In this document: one piece after another, positions 41,939 through 55,008 of the stretch | Numbering within the stretch: the first letter of the stretch is position 1 | How the letters are laid out: the number at the start of each line of letters is the position of its first letter | Position numbers and translations under genes: made by a program | The notes under the pieces: model-generated | Database searches by the model: none | What the model was told of the DNA's origin: nothing | The model's input: only the letters and a program-made list of their open reading frames with translations | Assembly (NCBI GenBank): GCA_024449915.1 | Contig: JAMZAV010000168.1 | Coordinates: forward strand, 1 to 64,000 | DNA length: 64,000 nucleotides | Direction: 5' to 3' | Origin: Sweltsa coloradensis | Lineage: Eukaryota; Arthropoda; Insecta; Plecoptera; Chloroperlidae

Positions 41939-42998
41939 CAGTAAGAACCTCTTATCCGATCTCCTCTTATCCGATGTACCGTGTTAACCGAGCCGCCCAA
42001 AAAAAAAAAAAAAAATTAAAATTAAAAAATTAAAGTTTTAAATACGTAAATAAAACATAAAAATAATTACAGACGCCGCGCCGCACTTTTTTAAATGTAC
42101 TCGCATACATTTGTAGGCATGCCTTACGAGTAGGGATGACATCGGGTACCCGGTTCCAGAAATTACCCGGAGACGATTTTAAGATCCGGGTATATTTCGC
42201 GGCCGTTTTTAGGCTAATTCACCAGTTTAAATTACGCGCTACGTGGTTGCGGTCTTTCCCGCGGAGCGTGCCCGCTGTCTAAAGAGTAACTGGAGTTGAC
42301 GACAGAGCGCGTTGTAAGCCATCACGTGCTTCCGTCCGTCTCGGCGAGTCGCGCCCATGCCACGAGTGAGTGCAAGAGAGAAAGATGCGGCAATAAATCT
42401 TGGGACATTGCCGTCTGCGCAGTACGAGATGCGCGTACGATCCAACCAACTCACACTCACAGCTGACTGACAAAGATGGTTGGGTGAAGAAGAAGAATTC
42501 GCAATGCAATCATCTTTCAACCGATTCACGAAATTCGTTATCACGACGCATAGGATTGTTATTCCTGGGCTTATGTTCTTTCTTTCCCAGGCTTATCTTG
42601 CGACGAGAGCTTCAGCGCGGGATATAGTAGTGAGAGGTTTTCCCACATGAGAAAGAGAGCTAGGCCTAGCCTAGGCCTATGTTTGCATTGTAGGCCTAGC
42701 CTAGGCCTACTGCGTCGAGTTTAGGCCTAGACATACGTTTTTATTGCGACATGTAGGCCTAATTGTTTACGTGTGTTTGTGAGCTTGATTTACAAGCTAT
42801 TAAATCATTTAGTATACCCTCCACGAAGTGTATCGTGTGTATTTTATGTTCCTTTATCCATTACATGTGTCATATATCATTTTACCACATCAGGCTATGC
42901 TACGAGAGCAAATAAACAAATGAAACGCGCCATCCGAGTTTTTCGCAAATCCGAGGTGCCCCCGGTCTCATCCAACTCGGATAAGAGAGATCTTACTG
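41939..42998. mobile_element. pogo/Tigger-like MITE, copy 2 (inverted, unit A)
   Basis: CAGTAAGAACCTCTTATCCG at the left, mirrored CTTATC words and CTTACTG at the right, TA on both sides. It is in opposite orientation to copy 1 and carries extra internal sequence of ~230 bp beginning TAGGGATGACATCGGGTACC that copy 1 lacks. The open frames here (42.24-42.54 kb and others) are repeat-derived. Confidence 0.85.
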
Positions 42999-43605
42999 TA
43001 ATTATCTTATCTTTTAAACCCATAAATGAGAAATACAGCCTTCTGAACTTCCTAATGAATGTAAACAAACTACTCTAACTGACAATCACTGCCTACTTGA
43101 ATCATTTTATACATTTTAAGAAGTCGCTGCCTACTGGATCTTAAATACTTTTACCAAGTTTTAGATTTAAGAGACTGGTACTTTACAGGCGCAACCTTTC
43201 AGGGCTTCCCATCCTTGTGACGTAAACAATATTTTATTATATTTCAAAGATATTATTGGAATGGAATAGTACCTAAAAGTGGACTTGTATCAAAGATTGG
43301 TGCGGCGGTATAAGGAATCTCCCTCCCCCCATTTACATGCAATATATGATTCATTAAACAAAACACTTTTAATTTGTTCTTGGCCCTACTTATTTGATGT
43401 ATATTTCATAAATCTTTGGGAATTTTATTTAAATTAAAAGGCATACTGTATTTTAATGATAGTTTTTATTCATTCTTCTTCTTATAACACCCCGAGTTGG
43501 ATTTAAACCATTCTCTGCCTAGATGCCCAGGTATTTTCAAATGCTCTGCCTCCCTGGTGCAAGTACTAGTATTTGCATTGTGATTAACATTCTTTAAACA
43601 AATTA

Positions 43606-44384
43606 CAGTAAGAACTCTCTTATCCGAGTTTGATGAGACCGGGGGCACCTCGGATTTGCGAAAAACTCGGATGGCGCGGTTCATTGGTTTATTTGCTCTC
43701 GTAGCATAGCCTGATATGGTAAAATGATATATGACACATGTAATGGATAAAGGAACATAAAATACACACGATACACTTCATACAGGGTATTCTAAATGAT
43801 TTAATAGCTTGTAAAATGTAAATCAAGCTCACAAACACACGTACACAATTAGGCCTACATGTCGTAATAAAAACGTATGTCTAGGCCTAAACTCGACGCA
43901 GTAGGCCTAGGCCTAGAATGCAAACATAGGCCTAGGCCTAGCTCTCTTTCTCATGTGGGAAAACCTCTCACTACTATGCCCGCGCTGAAGCTCTCGACGC
44001 AAGATAAGTCTGGGAAAGAAATAAGATAAGCCCAGGAATAACAATTCAATGCGTCGTGATTACGAATTTCGTGAATCGGTTGAAACATGATTGCATCTAG
44101 TTCCACAACGACCATCTTTGAACAGCTGTGGTGAGATGAGATGGTTGGATCGTATGCGCACGCGCAGGCGCGCAACGCACACTGATCTCTATATGCTCAG
44201 TAACACTGACGCTTACCGGCGATGCGCCCGACGCACACTGACCACTGAACTCTATATGCTCAGGAACTGATGCAGACTGCTTGAAAGTCGAGATATATCG
44301 CCGATCTATCTTCTTTGCACTCACTCGTAAGGCATGCCTTCAAATGTATGCGAGTACATTTAAAAAAGTGCGGCGCGGCGTCTG
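43606..44384. mobile_element. pogo/Tigger-like MITE, copy 3, cut by duplication junction
   Basis: Starts TA|CAGTAAGAACTCTC and follows copy 1 in direct orientation, but stops abruptly at GGCGTCTG, where unit A of the tandem duplication ends. The right terminal repeat is missing here and present in the corresponding copy in unit B. Confidence 0.88.
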
Positions 44385-45564
44385 ACTTCAAGCTATGAGT
44401 ATCGGTAAATGTCTAAAAACTTGCTTTTTATGTCAGCCTATTGATTTTACGTAATTCTTACATTTTGGCCTGACACCGATATTCCAAACCTTTCTTTATT
44501 CTGATCTGAAACAAATTGTGACTTTTATATTACAAGAGATTTTGACAAATAGAGAGATAAGATATTTTTTTTTTTTTTACACATTGATTGAGTGTTATGG
44601 TAATAAACTTGTACAATTTAATGTTGCCATGTTGGCCCACTACTAGTTATGTTTATGTTGACAATGATGGCAATACAACGCAATTGCACAACAAACAGTT
44701 AACTTACTTTCCTATTTAGTACCATGTTTAAATGTTCGTTGATGCCACCACACTGTCTTCAAGAATCTTAATACCATGCTGTCGCCGACAAACTCAATTC
44801 CTTCGATTCCACTCATACTCGGACTTATTTGTTGTCGCTGGCATTGATGATTCACCGCCGTCTGGATGTATGCAAGATACAAATTAGCTGCTTGTCACAT
44901 CTCAACAAAATTTGGTCATGACTTTTGAAAACTTCCTGTCCCCTTAACTAACACCATCCATGGACTTATAATAGTAACTGGCGTTCATGCACCATCTATG
45001 GTGCAAATCTGGAACTAAATCTGTGAAACTTCCTTCACCTACTTAAGTTTGCTGTCATAATGCATGGAAAGTAAACAGTTGCTCAATACAAAATATTCCA
45101 GGTAAATTAATTTTTTTTTATAAATTCAAATTTGCTATATTATTTTTTATTTTATTTATTGTTATAACACATTGATGTGTTATAGGTTGCTAAAAGAGGG
45201 CATAGCCCCATTCACAATTTAGTGTCTAGCAACCTACTCAATACTTATAGTAATACATTGCAATTAAATTAATTAAAAATACATTATACAATAATAGAAA
45301 ACAATGTGTGTGAAGACATGTAAAAAGTGAGGGTGATGAAATTATGACAAACATGAATGGTGTTGTGAATTATAGAATAGAATTATCAGGATACACCAGA
45401 AAAGAAATTTTTTAGTGCAGATTTGAAATGGCTCCGAGTGTGTAGTTCACGGATGTCCACCGGCAAATCATTCCATAATCTGCAACTCCGATAGTAATAT
45501 CCTTGTTGATAGGACGAAGTTCTTGCCTTTAATAACCATTATCAGAACATTATTACAACTTTAA

Positions 45565-46141
45565 GGCCTGTTTCCACCAAATGGATGCTAAACTCGAGTT
45601 TAACTAAGCTCCGCTTATCTTTAAACTTCAGTTTAAACCATGGCCCATTCCACCACATTTTATTCACCTCCGTTTAGCTAAGCGGAGTTTATTTTGTAAG
45701 GATGTCTGTGATTGGTTCTTCAAAAATCACGTGATTTTGTCTCCACGGTCAGCTGTTGAACAAGACAGTGACGACACACTGACAACATAACCTATGAAAA
45801 ATGAAAATACGTTTGCGTGGTACTAACTACTCAAGAGAGTGAGAAAATCTTGCTGTTACAAGTTGTTGAACAGTATAAACACGTATAAACAGGTATAAAA
45901 ACGTAATAGAAAATAATAAAACCGATTCCACATCGTCACATCGTCAAAATCACAGCTTGTCATATGTGGAATCGAATATCGTACTGGCTGTGAGTCCAGT
46001 TTAAGTTGTTAAACCGCACCCTAGGTAGGGTTTAGTTTAAGCTCGGTTTAAACTCGAGTTTAGTTCTGGTGGAACGCATTTTCAAGCTAACCGAGGTTTA
46101 AAAAAATTAAACTCGAGTTTAAGACTTGGTGGAATCGGGCC
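45565..46141. mobile_element. PIF/Harbinger-like MITE (unit B)
   Basis: Duplicate of 41353-41927 with the same TAA flanks and inverted ends. It moved as part of the segmental duplication rather than by a separate insertion, because the flanking sequence is duplicated too. Confidence 0.85.
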
Positions 46142-46152
46142 TAAATAATATA

Positions 46153-47202
46153 CAGTAAGAACCCTCTTATCCGATCTCCTCTTATCCGATGTACCGTGTT
46201 AACCGAGCCGCCCAAAAAAAAAAAAAAAAATTAAAATTAAAAAATTAAAGTTTTAAATACGTAAATAAAACATAAAAATAATTACAGACGCCGCGCCGCA
46301 CTTTTTTAAATGTACTCGCATACATTTGTAGGCATGCCTTACGAGTAGGGATGACATCGGGTACCCGGTTCCAGAAATTACCCGGAGACGATTTTAAGAT
46401 CCGGGTATATTTCGCGGCCGTTTTTAGGCTAATTCACCAGTTTAAATTACGCGCTACGTGGTTGCGGTCTTTCCCGCGGAGCGTGCCCGCTGTCTAAAGA
46501 GTAACTGGAGTTGACGACAGAGCGCGTTGTAAGCCATCACGTGCTTCCGTCCGTCTCGGCGAGTCGCGCCCATGCCACGAGTGAGTGCAAGAGAGAAAGA
46601 TGCGGCAATAAATCTTGGGACATTGCCGTCTGCGCAGTACGAGATGCGCGTACGATCCAACCAACTCACACTCACAGCTGACTGACAAAGATGGTTGGGT
46701 GAAGAAGAAGAATTCGCAATGCAATCATCTTTCAACCGATTCACGAAATTCGTTATCACGACGCATAGGATTGCTTATGTTCTTTCTTTCCCAGGCTTAT
46801 CTTGCGACGAGAGCTTCAGCGCGGGATATAGTAGTGAGAGGTTTTCCCACATGAGAAAGAGAGCTAGGCCTAGCCTAGGCCTATGTTTGCATTGTAGGCC
46901 TAGCCTAGGCCTACTGCGTCGAGTTTAGGCCTAGACATACGTTTTTATTGCGACATGTAGGCCTAATTGTTTACGTGTGTTTGTGAGCTTGATTTACAAG
47001 CTATTAAATCATTTAGTATACCCTCCACGAAGTGTATCGTGTGTATTTTATGTTCCTTTATCCATTACATGTGTCATATATCATTTTACCACATCAGGCT
47101 ATGCTACGAGAGCAAATAAACAAATGAAACGCGCCATCCGAGTTTTTCGCAAATCCGAGGTGCCCCCGGTCTCATCCAACTCGGATAAGAGAGATCTTAC
47201 TG
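46153..47202. mobile_element. pogo/Tigger-like MITE, copy 4 (inverted, unit B)
   Basis: Duplicate of copy 2, with TA flanks and both ends intact. It lacks ~12 bp present in copy 2 near the right third (around GGATTGTTATTCCTGGGC in unit A), a small post-duplication deletion that changes the open frames. Confidence 0.85.
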
Positions 47203-47814
47203 TAATTATCTTATCTTTTAAACCCATAAATGAGAAATACAGCCTTCTGAACTTCCTAATGAATGTAAACAAACTACTCTAACTGACAATCACTGCCTAC
47301 TTGAATCATTTTATACATTTTAAGAAGTCGCTGCCTACTGGATCTTAAATACTTTTACCAAGTTTTAGATTTAAGAGACTGGTACTTTACAGGCGCAACC
47401 TTTCAGGGCTTCCCATCCTTGTGACGTAAACAATATTTTATTATATTTCAAAGATATTATTGGAATGGAATAGTACCTAAAAGTGGACTTGTATCAAAGA
47501 TTGGTGCGGCGGTATAAGGAATCTCCCTCCCCCCATTTACATGCAATATATGATTCATTAAACAAAACACTTTTAATTTGTTCTTGGCCCTACTTATTTG
47601 ATGTATATTTCATAAATCTTTGGGAATTTATTTAAATTAAAAGGCATACTGTATTTTAATGATAGTTTTTATTCATTCTTCTTCTTCTTATAACACCCCA
47701 AGTTGGATTTAAAAAAACATTCTCTGTCTAGCTGCCTAGGTATTTTCAAATGCTCTGCCTCCCTGGTGCAAGTACTAGTATTTGCATTGTGATTAACATT
47801 CTTTAAACAAATTA

Positions 47815-48710
47815 CAGTAAGAACTCTCTTATCCGAGTTTGATGAGACCGGGGGCACCTCGGATTTGCGAAAAACTCGGATGGCGCGGTTCATTGGTTTA
47901 TTTGCTCTCGTAGCATAGCCTGATATGGTAAAATGATATATGACACATGTAATGGATAAAGGAACATAAAATACACACGATACACTTCATACAGGGTATT
48001 CTAAATGATTTAATAGCTTGTAAAATGTAAATCAAGCTCACAAACACACGTACACAATTAGGCCTACATGTCGTAATAAAAACGTATGTCTAGGCCTAAA
48101 CTCGACGCAGTAGGCCTAGGCCTAGAATGCAAACATAGGCCTAGGCCTAGCTCTCTTTCTCATGTGGGAAAACCTCTCACTACTATGCCCGCGCTGAAGC
48201 TCTCGACGCAAGATAAGTCTGGGAAAGAAATAAGATAAGCCCAGGAATAACAATTCAATGCGTCGTGATTACGAATTTCGTGAATCGGTTGAAACATGAT
48301 TGCATCTAGTTCCACAACGACCATCTTTGAACAGCTGTGTGTGAGATGAGATGGTTGGATCGTATGCGCACGCGCAGGCGCGCAACGCACACTGATCTCT
48401 ATATGCTCAGTAACACTGACGCTTACCGGCGATGCGCCCGACGCACACTGACCACTGAACTCTATATGCTCAGTGAACTGATGCAGACTGCTTGAAAGTC
48501 GAGATATATCGCCGATCTATCTTCTTTGCACTCACTCGTAAGGCATGCCTTCAAATGTATGCGAGTACATTTAAAAAAGTGCGGCGCGGCGTCTGTAATT
48601 ATTTATGTTTTATTTACGTATTTAAAACTTTTTTTTTTAATTTTTTTTTTTGCGGCTCGGTTAACACGGTACATCGGATAAGCGGAGATCGGATAAGAGG
48701 GTTCTTACTG
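47815..48710. mobile_element. pogo/Tigger-like MITE, copy 5 (complete)
   Basis: CAGTAAGAACTCTCTTATCC at the left and GGATAAGAGGGTTCTTACTG at the right, TA on both sides. The left 781 bp belong to the duplication (as copy 3); the right ~115 bp are single copy here. Confidence 0.88.
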
Positions 48711-48777
48711 TATATCATGATAAAATGTAACATAATAATTTGTAGGGATAGTGCGATCAAGGTGTCTTCTAAAACAC

Positions 48778-51573
48778 AACTATAGTGCAAAATGTGATAC
48801 CAGCATAAAAATTTGCAATTATGTAGATTTTGTAATGAGAAATTTGAAAATAACTGGCTCCACGATAAGGTCTTATTATTTAACTATTAATTAATTAATT
48901 AATATTAATTGGTTAATTATGAGACACGAATTTCAAAGTGGCAATAAATTAGTCATGTTTGGTATTAATTAAGAGCATTTTTCACCTTTATAATGAAAAA
49001 AAATACATTGAAAAAATATAATGAAATATACATAAGTTATAGTTAAATATGTTGATTTTGCTGATTTTTTAGTTTTTGAACCAAAAGATCAACGTTAAAG
49101 TAAATTTTTTTCTAACCAATGATATCACAGTGTTCACAAAAGAGCTGGTAACTATAAGTAATATATCATTTTTCAATTTTCAATAATAGTAATTACAATA
49201 TATTTAACACAAATAACAATATGGCGTAAAGATGTCTAACAATGGCACAAAATATGATACGAACTTAAAAATTTAGCTATCTTAAAGCTTTTGTAATGAG
49301 AAATTCGAAAATAACTGGCTCCAAGCTGAGTGTTTAGTATTTAACTATTAATTAATTAATTAGCATTAATTAGTTAATTTAGTCCTAAATTTTCAAAGTA
49401 AAGACAAATTTGTAGTGTTTGGTATCATTTGAAAGCATTTTTTACCAACATTAAGAAAATAAATACATTGAAAAAATATATTGAAATATGTACATGTAAT
49501 AGTTAAATATGTTGATTTTGTGATTTTTTTGTTTTTGAACCAAAAGATCAACTTTCAAGTAAAATTTCTTCTAATTAATGATAACACAGTGTTCACAAAA
49601 GAACTGGTTACTTTAATTATTGTATCATTTTCCAATTTTCAATTATAGTAATTACAATATATTTTACACAAACTAACAAATTTTCTAAAATTGAAAAGTT
49701 ACAGAAACATGTTGTTTGACGTAGCAAAATGCATCATTTGACTTGTTTATATCAATCTTAAAGATTTTGTAATAAGAATTTCGAAGGTCACTGGCTCCAG
49801 ACTGAGTTTTGAGTATTTAACTATGAATTGATTAATTAACTTAATTACTTGTGTACAAAAATATTAAAGTGAAGATAAATTTGTCATGTTTGATATCAAA
49901 TGAAAGTATTTGTCACTAACAAGCACCAAAAACCAACAACCACCAGGCTATTTTTCTCTGGGTGAAGCGAAATTGAAGTATTCGTTTGGCACATGCAACT
50001 ATCCCCCGCGTGATGATAGTGCTATATACCACTATATAATAGCGAATGTTGACGCTTAATACTCAAAACTCAGCCTGGAGCCAGTGATTTTCGAAATTCT
50101 TATTACAAAATCTTTAAGATTGATATAAACAAGTCAAATGATGCATTTTGCTACGTCACACAGCATGTTTAGATAACTTTTCAATTTAAGAAAATTTGTT
50201 AATTTGTGCAAAATATATTGTAATTACTATTATTGAAAATTTAAAATTGATAATTATAAATTATAGTTACCAGCTCTTTTGCTAACACTGTGTCATCGTT
50301 GGTTAGAAGAAATTTTACTTTAAAGTTGATCTTTTGGTTTAAAAACTAAAAATCACAAAATCAACATATTTTACTATAACATAAATATTTATTTAAATAT
50401 ATTTTTTCATTGTATTTTTTTCTTAATGTTGGTGACAAATACTTTTATTTGATACCAAACATGACAAATTTATCTTCACTTCAATATTTTTGTACACAAT
50501 TAAGTAACTAATTTAATTAATCAATTCATAGTTAAATACTCAAAACTCAGTCTGGAGCCAGTGATTTTCGAAATTCTTATTACAAAATCTTTAAGATTGA
50601 TATAAACAAGTCAAATGATGCATTTTGATACGTCACACAACATGTTTCTGTAACTTTTCAATTTTAGAATTTTTTTTAATTTGTGTAAAATATATTGTAA
50701 TTACTATTATTGAAAATTGAAAAATGATACAATAATTATAGTAACCAGTTCTTTTCTGAACACTGTGTTATCATTGGTTAGAAGAAATTTTACTTGAAAG
50801 TTGATCTTTTGGTTCAAAAACTAAAAAATCACAAAATCAACATATTTAACTATTACATGTACATATTTCAATATATTTTTTCAATGTATTTATTTTCTTA
50901 ATGTTGGTAAAAAATGCTTTCAAATGATACCAAACACTACAAATTTGTCTTCACTTTGAAAATTTAGGACTAAATTAACTAATTAATGTTAATTAATCAA
51001 TTAATAGTTAAATACTAGACACTCAGCTTGGAGCCAGTTATTTTCGAAATTGTTATTACAAAAGCATTATGATTGCTAAATTTTAAGTTGGTATCATATT
51101 TTGTGCCATTAGTAGACATCTTTACGCCATATTGTTATTTGTGTTAAATATATTGTAATTACTATTATTGAAAATTGAAAAATGATATATTACTGATAGT
51201 TACCAGCTCTTTTGTGAACACTGTGATATCATTGGTTAGAATAATTTTTACTTTAACGTTGATCTTTTGGTTCAAAAACTAAAAAATCAGCAAAATCAAC
51301 ATATTTAACTATAACTTATGTATATTTCAATATATTTTTTCAATGTATTTTTTTTCATTATAAAGGTGAAAAATGCTCTTAATTAATACCAAGCATGACT
51401 AATTTATTGCCACTTTAAAATTCGTGTCTCATAATTAACCAATTAATATTAATTAATTAATTAATAGTTAAATAATAAGACCCCATCGTGGAGCCAGTTA
51501 TTTTCAAATTCCTCATTACAAAATCTACATAATTGCAAATTTTTATGCTGGTATCACATTTTGCACTATAGTT
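48778..51573. repeat. 2.8-kb inverted array of ~0.46-kb units
   Basis: The outermost AACTATAGTGCAAAATGTGA (48778) returns inverted at 51573. Within each arm a unit of ~0.45-0.48 kb repeats (CTGGCTCCA, TTAACTATTAATTAATTA, GTTGATTTTG, ACCAAAAGATCAAC, CAGTGTTCACAAAAGA). The left arm has units at ~48.8, 49.24 and a partial one at 49.7 kb; the right arm has three. A ~100-bp unique centre (49.93-50.04 kb) separates the arms. No coding content; transcripts would form a long double-stranded hairpin. Confidence 0.88.
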
Positions 51574-52149
51574 AGTAATTTTTACCCCACTAGGAAAGAG
51601 TACCTACATTTACTGTTAACCCGTAAAACATTACAAAATCTATAATATAAATCATTATTCATTACAGTTGTTCTGACACATGCAGCATTTTTCTTATGGT
51701 GATATTAAATTATAATATACATATACTATTATATAATATATTAGGTTCTGGATTCGATCCCCAGTCGGGGCAAACTTTTACGACAATTGTATCATTAAAT
51801 TAAATAATGATAGCAACAACAATAAATAATATGAAAATAACAATAATGAATGATGGATGAATGATACTGATACAGATACTTCCATATTTAAAAATAAACC
51901 CTTGTTCGACAAGCAGTAGACAAAGACCCGCGTCACAACAAGCAAGCATTTGTACGTGATTATAATGATGATCTGACATTGATTGAGAGGTACCTAAACA
52001 AATCATTGTATAAGCTAAGCAATAAGCATCTATAATCACGAAGTGTTCTTGTTTCAAAATATTTTTTAATTTAATTTAATTTTTATATTCATGATTGGAT
52101 ATTGCTTAACGTCTCATATTTATGCAACTTGGCTAATCAAGACGAAGGG
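51574..52149. other. Stretch without recognised gene
   Basis: AT-rich. A B-box-like GATTCGATCCCCAGTCGGGG at 51750-51769 looks like the 3' end of a tRNA-derived SINE without its A box. Confidence 0.4.
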
Positions 52150-52408
52150 ATGACGCGGGGGGACAAGGGGTGGACAGGCCTGTGCTGGTCAGAACCAGTC
52201 ACAAGCGTATGGGGAGGGCAGGGGTTCCCCCACGTCGTGGTCGTCTCCGTCTGTGTCATCATCCGTCCGTGTTGTCTGTCATCGCCGTCGGGGAGGTAGT
52301 CAAAGGGAAGGGGTTCCCCGACGACGACCCAGAGCTCGCCATTAGTTTCAGGTAGTGAAACTCCCCTATTCACGGGCCAAACCGCGAGAAGGTGTCGAGT
52401 TGGAATAA
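52150..52408 (+). repeat. Dispersed GC-rich repeat, copy 2
   Basis: Same family as 5890-6165, in the other orientation, with clear similarity along ~250 bp. It produces open frames on both strands that are not taken as genes. Confidence 0.65.
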
Positions 52409-53206
52409 AAATCATCCCCACGCACACTCCACAAAAACATCAATGTTTTAACGAATGCTAAACGTTTATATTTGAATCTATCGATCAAATCAAATTGGCT
52501 GGTTGTTTACAAATGCGCATTGCGTGATGATACCATTATTATAAACTTTTAAAATAATTATAATCGTCTTTTACACGAGCTTGGTAAATTACCACAAATT
52601 ACCTGCTTGGTGGCTAATTTATGGCTAGTTACTAAAAAATAAAGCAATTCTTGGAAAATGTGCTCAAGTAGAGACAATACCACACTCTTACCAGGACATC
52701 CTAGTGCAAACCACGAATCCAAAAGGCAATCGATAGAGCTTTAAACTTTAAAGCTTTCCAGAGTTTGTAAATACCTCTGCATTCCGTGTCAAAACCTGGT
52801 TTGCACAAGCTCATCCATCAGTTTTTAAATTGTATAACTGTACCCTATTATAGGTAGAGCCCCGCATTTTTTGTAAGTGGCGGTATAATAGCTTTTACAA
52901 CAAAATTGGGAGAAATTTGTTTTTTACTGAAATTGAGATAAAATTGGTTTTTATACCGAAAATTAATGATTTTTAAGTGCAAAAATACAAATATATCTGT
53001 ATTATTCACTGAAAACTCTATTTGTTGTCAATACTAATGGTGAAATTACGCAATGGCACCTTGTCCAAAGCATTTGTAATGCAACTGAAGAAATATTGAT
53101 TTCATCGTATTGAATTGGAAAATTAACGTTATTAAATTTGCATTTTTAACTGACACACACTGCATCAATATTGTAAGTCCGCTCCTAACGCTGTATTAAA
53201 GTAAAG
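52409..53206. other. Stretch without recognised gene
   Basis: AT-rich, no exon, repeat end or motif recognised. Confidence 0.4.
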
Positions 53207-53682
53207 CAGGGTTGCCACTTTCAAGGATATTATCCTTTTTCAAGGATTTTTAAGGTGTGTCGAGGATACCAGGATTTTTGGCAAAATCTTAGGATTTTCT
53301 ACCATAATCAAAAATACATGAAATGAATACATTATTTTGAATACAGCTTAAAAAACTATCAACAATATCAATAAGGTAATAAAAATATCATTAGCACCGG
53401 CTACTAGTAATAATACACCTCGTGAGTATAGATATGATGCCAAAAACTAAAACATTGATGCATATTCTAAGATAATTCAGACTCTTGAGCCTTTGCTTGC
53501 ATGTAATGGTAGTTAAATTCTCCAAAATCAATCAAGCTTAGCCTATTATTGTATGGAAGCCTGAAAATAGATAATTCATTCACGTAAGAATACGCCAAAT
53601 AGTAAATATTAATTTTCAAGGATTTCTCAGGATTTTTTAAGTATCTCTCAAGGATAATAATAGTTACTTGGTGGCAACCCTG
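53207..53682. mobile_element. hAT MITE with perfect 8-bp target duplication (CAGGGTTGCCA ends)
   Basis: CAGGGTTGCCAC at the left and GTGGCAACCCTG at the right. AAGTAAAG flanks both sides (53199-53206 and 53683-53690), the 8-bp duplication of hAT elements. The subterminal word CAAGGAT is repeated many times. 476 bp, no transposase. Confidence 0.92.
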
Positions 53683-53690
53683 AAGTAAAG

Positions 53691-55008
53691 TATTACTTTT
53701 AAGATCTAATATTTTACCAAAATTGGTACTTTATTTACCGAAATATGCATATTTTTGTCCATTTTTAACACGAAATTAAGAATTTAATTCAACGAAATTC
53801 ATAAGTTTTATTTGCCATTTAATCTTGCCCTTACCTATAGGCCTAAACCTTGATTTGAAACCTTGATTTTGTTGCTTTTAAAGCCAAGAAACTAAACTTG
53901 TAATGAGCTACTTTCATACACAAACTCAGTACTTACCCAACCCTGGAAATTGTGTGGCTTGCATTAAAAAGGATTTTGTTTCTCATCGTTTTACTTGGAT
54001 ACCTACTGAAGAAATGGGACGTTATTAAAAATTATTAGTTAAGACTAATGTAAATGCTTTTAGTGAACGATCAAATGTACAAAGTGCGAGGCAGTATTGT
54101 GCTACATGCAGGAATCTAAACAATAGTCAATACTACATAAAAAAACATTCAAATTATCATTCATCTTTCCACAAAAACTATTTATGATAAATTGAAAACA
54201 AAGTTAAAAACAACAATAATGGCCTGCAGGTTACATACCAGTATAACTTAAAATTAAAACTTAAAACTATATTTTATAGCAATTGGGGATGTGAAAAAGC
54301 GTTTAGTTTTCTAAATGTTTAACCCCTTGAAATTTTCACGTTTAAAACGTTTTTAGCCCTAAATCGGAAGAAAAAATACACAAATTTTAGGTGGGAGGAG
54401 GCCTAGGTTTTACAAGAAAAATTTTAATTTTGTACTACTACCGTCCGGCAAATAATTATCAACCGTTAAATTCTCACACTCGCATTTAATGACCCGGCAC
54501 TTCCACCATGTGTGACAGACAAGATGTCTTAATACAGCCTGGGACCCGGCACCTCTACCAAAATTAAGCACTTATGGAATTTTTATGCCTAATTTGTTTC
54601 CCTGTGTTAGTGTAGGCTACAAAAGTGATAACAAAATAACAAATTTCATTAATTAAGAAAAACAAAAAACGTTTGCACGTTTATATCAAACTCGAAAACG
54701 TTAAAACTCTACATGCAATGCACGTTTATATCAAACTCTAAAACTTTAAAACTCTACATGCACGTTGAAAGGACTCATCCCTAATAGGCTAATAGCAAGT
54801 ACTTTGAAAGACTATGATGACGCGAAAGGGAGTTCCAATTCAGCTAATCATTGTTCGTGTTGATGCCTTGACGGGGTAGATAAGGGCTCGCACGTCTCAT
54901 TACGGTGCTCGTAGTGACTTACAAGTTACAAGTATACTACATCTTTTGATTGAGTGCGTGTGTTCTACATTGTGTTTGCTTTCATTGCGTCTTTCGTCAG
55001 TTTGAAAG
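53691..55008. other. Stretch without recognised gene; repeat remnants
   Basis: 54.28-54.79 kb contains GACCCGGCACTTCCACCA-type words shared with the interior of the hAT MITE at 36.6 kb and with 61.48 kb, so it is probably a related but eroded element. No exon recognised. Confidence 0.4.

Larger units (their letters stand above)
40195..44384 (+). repeat. 4.2-kb tandem duplication, unit A
   Basis: Nearly identical to 44415-48595 from end to end, with only small indels (offset 4220 at the start, 4211 at the end). It contains 3' UTR sequence of the ZAD gene, a Harbinger-like MITE, an inverted pogo-like MITE, a unique spacer and the left part of a second pogo-like MITE. The junction to unit B holds ~30 bp of filler sequence. 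Confidence 0.93.
44415..48595 (+). repeat. 4.2-kb tandem duplication, unit B
   Basis: Second copy of 40195-44384. Identity is high enough that embedded open frames are repeated word for word (for example 42239-42544 and 46454-46759). Unit B runs into an intact end of the last pogo-like MITE, which shows that the original duplication breakpoint lay inside that MITE. Confidence 0.93.

Noticed and set aside
42239..47282. Repeated open frames (101, 76, 75 and 72-79 codons) in the 4.2-kb units as genes
   Set aside because: They lie inside pogo-like MITEs, overlap one another on both strands and are duplicated only because the DNA is. No domain.
51745..51772. A tRNA gene
   Set aside because: Only a T-arm-like B box is present; no A box or acceptor partner upstream.
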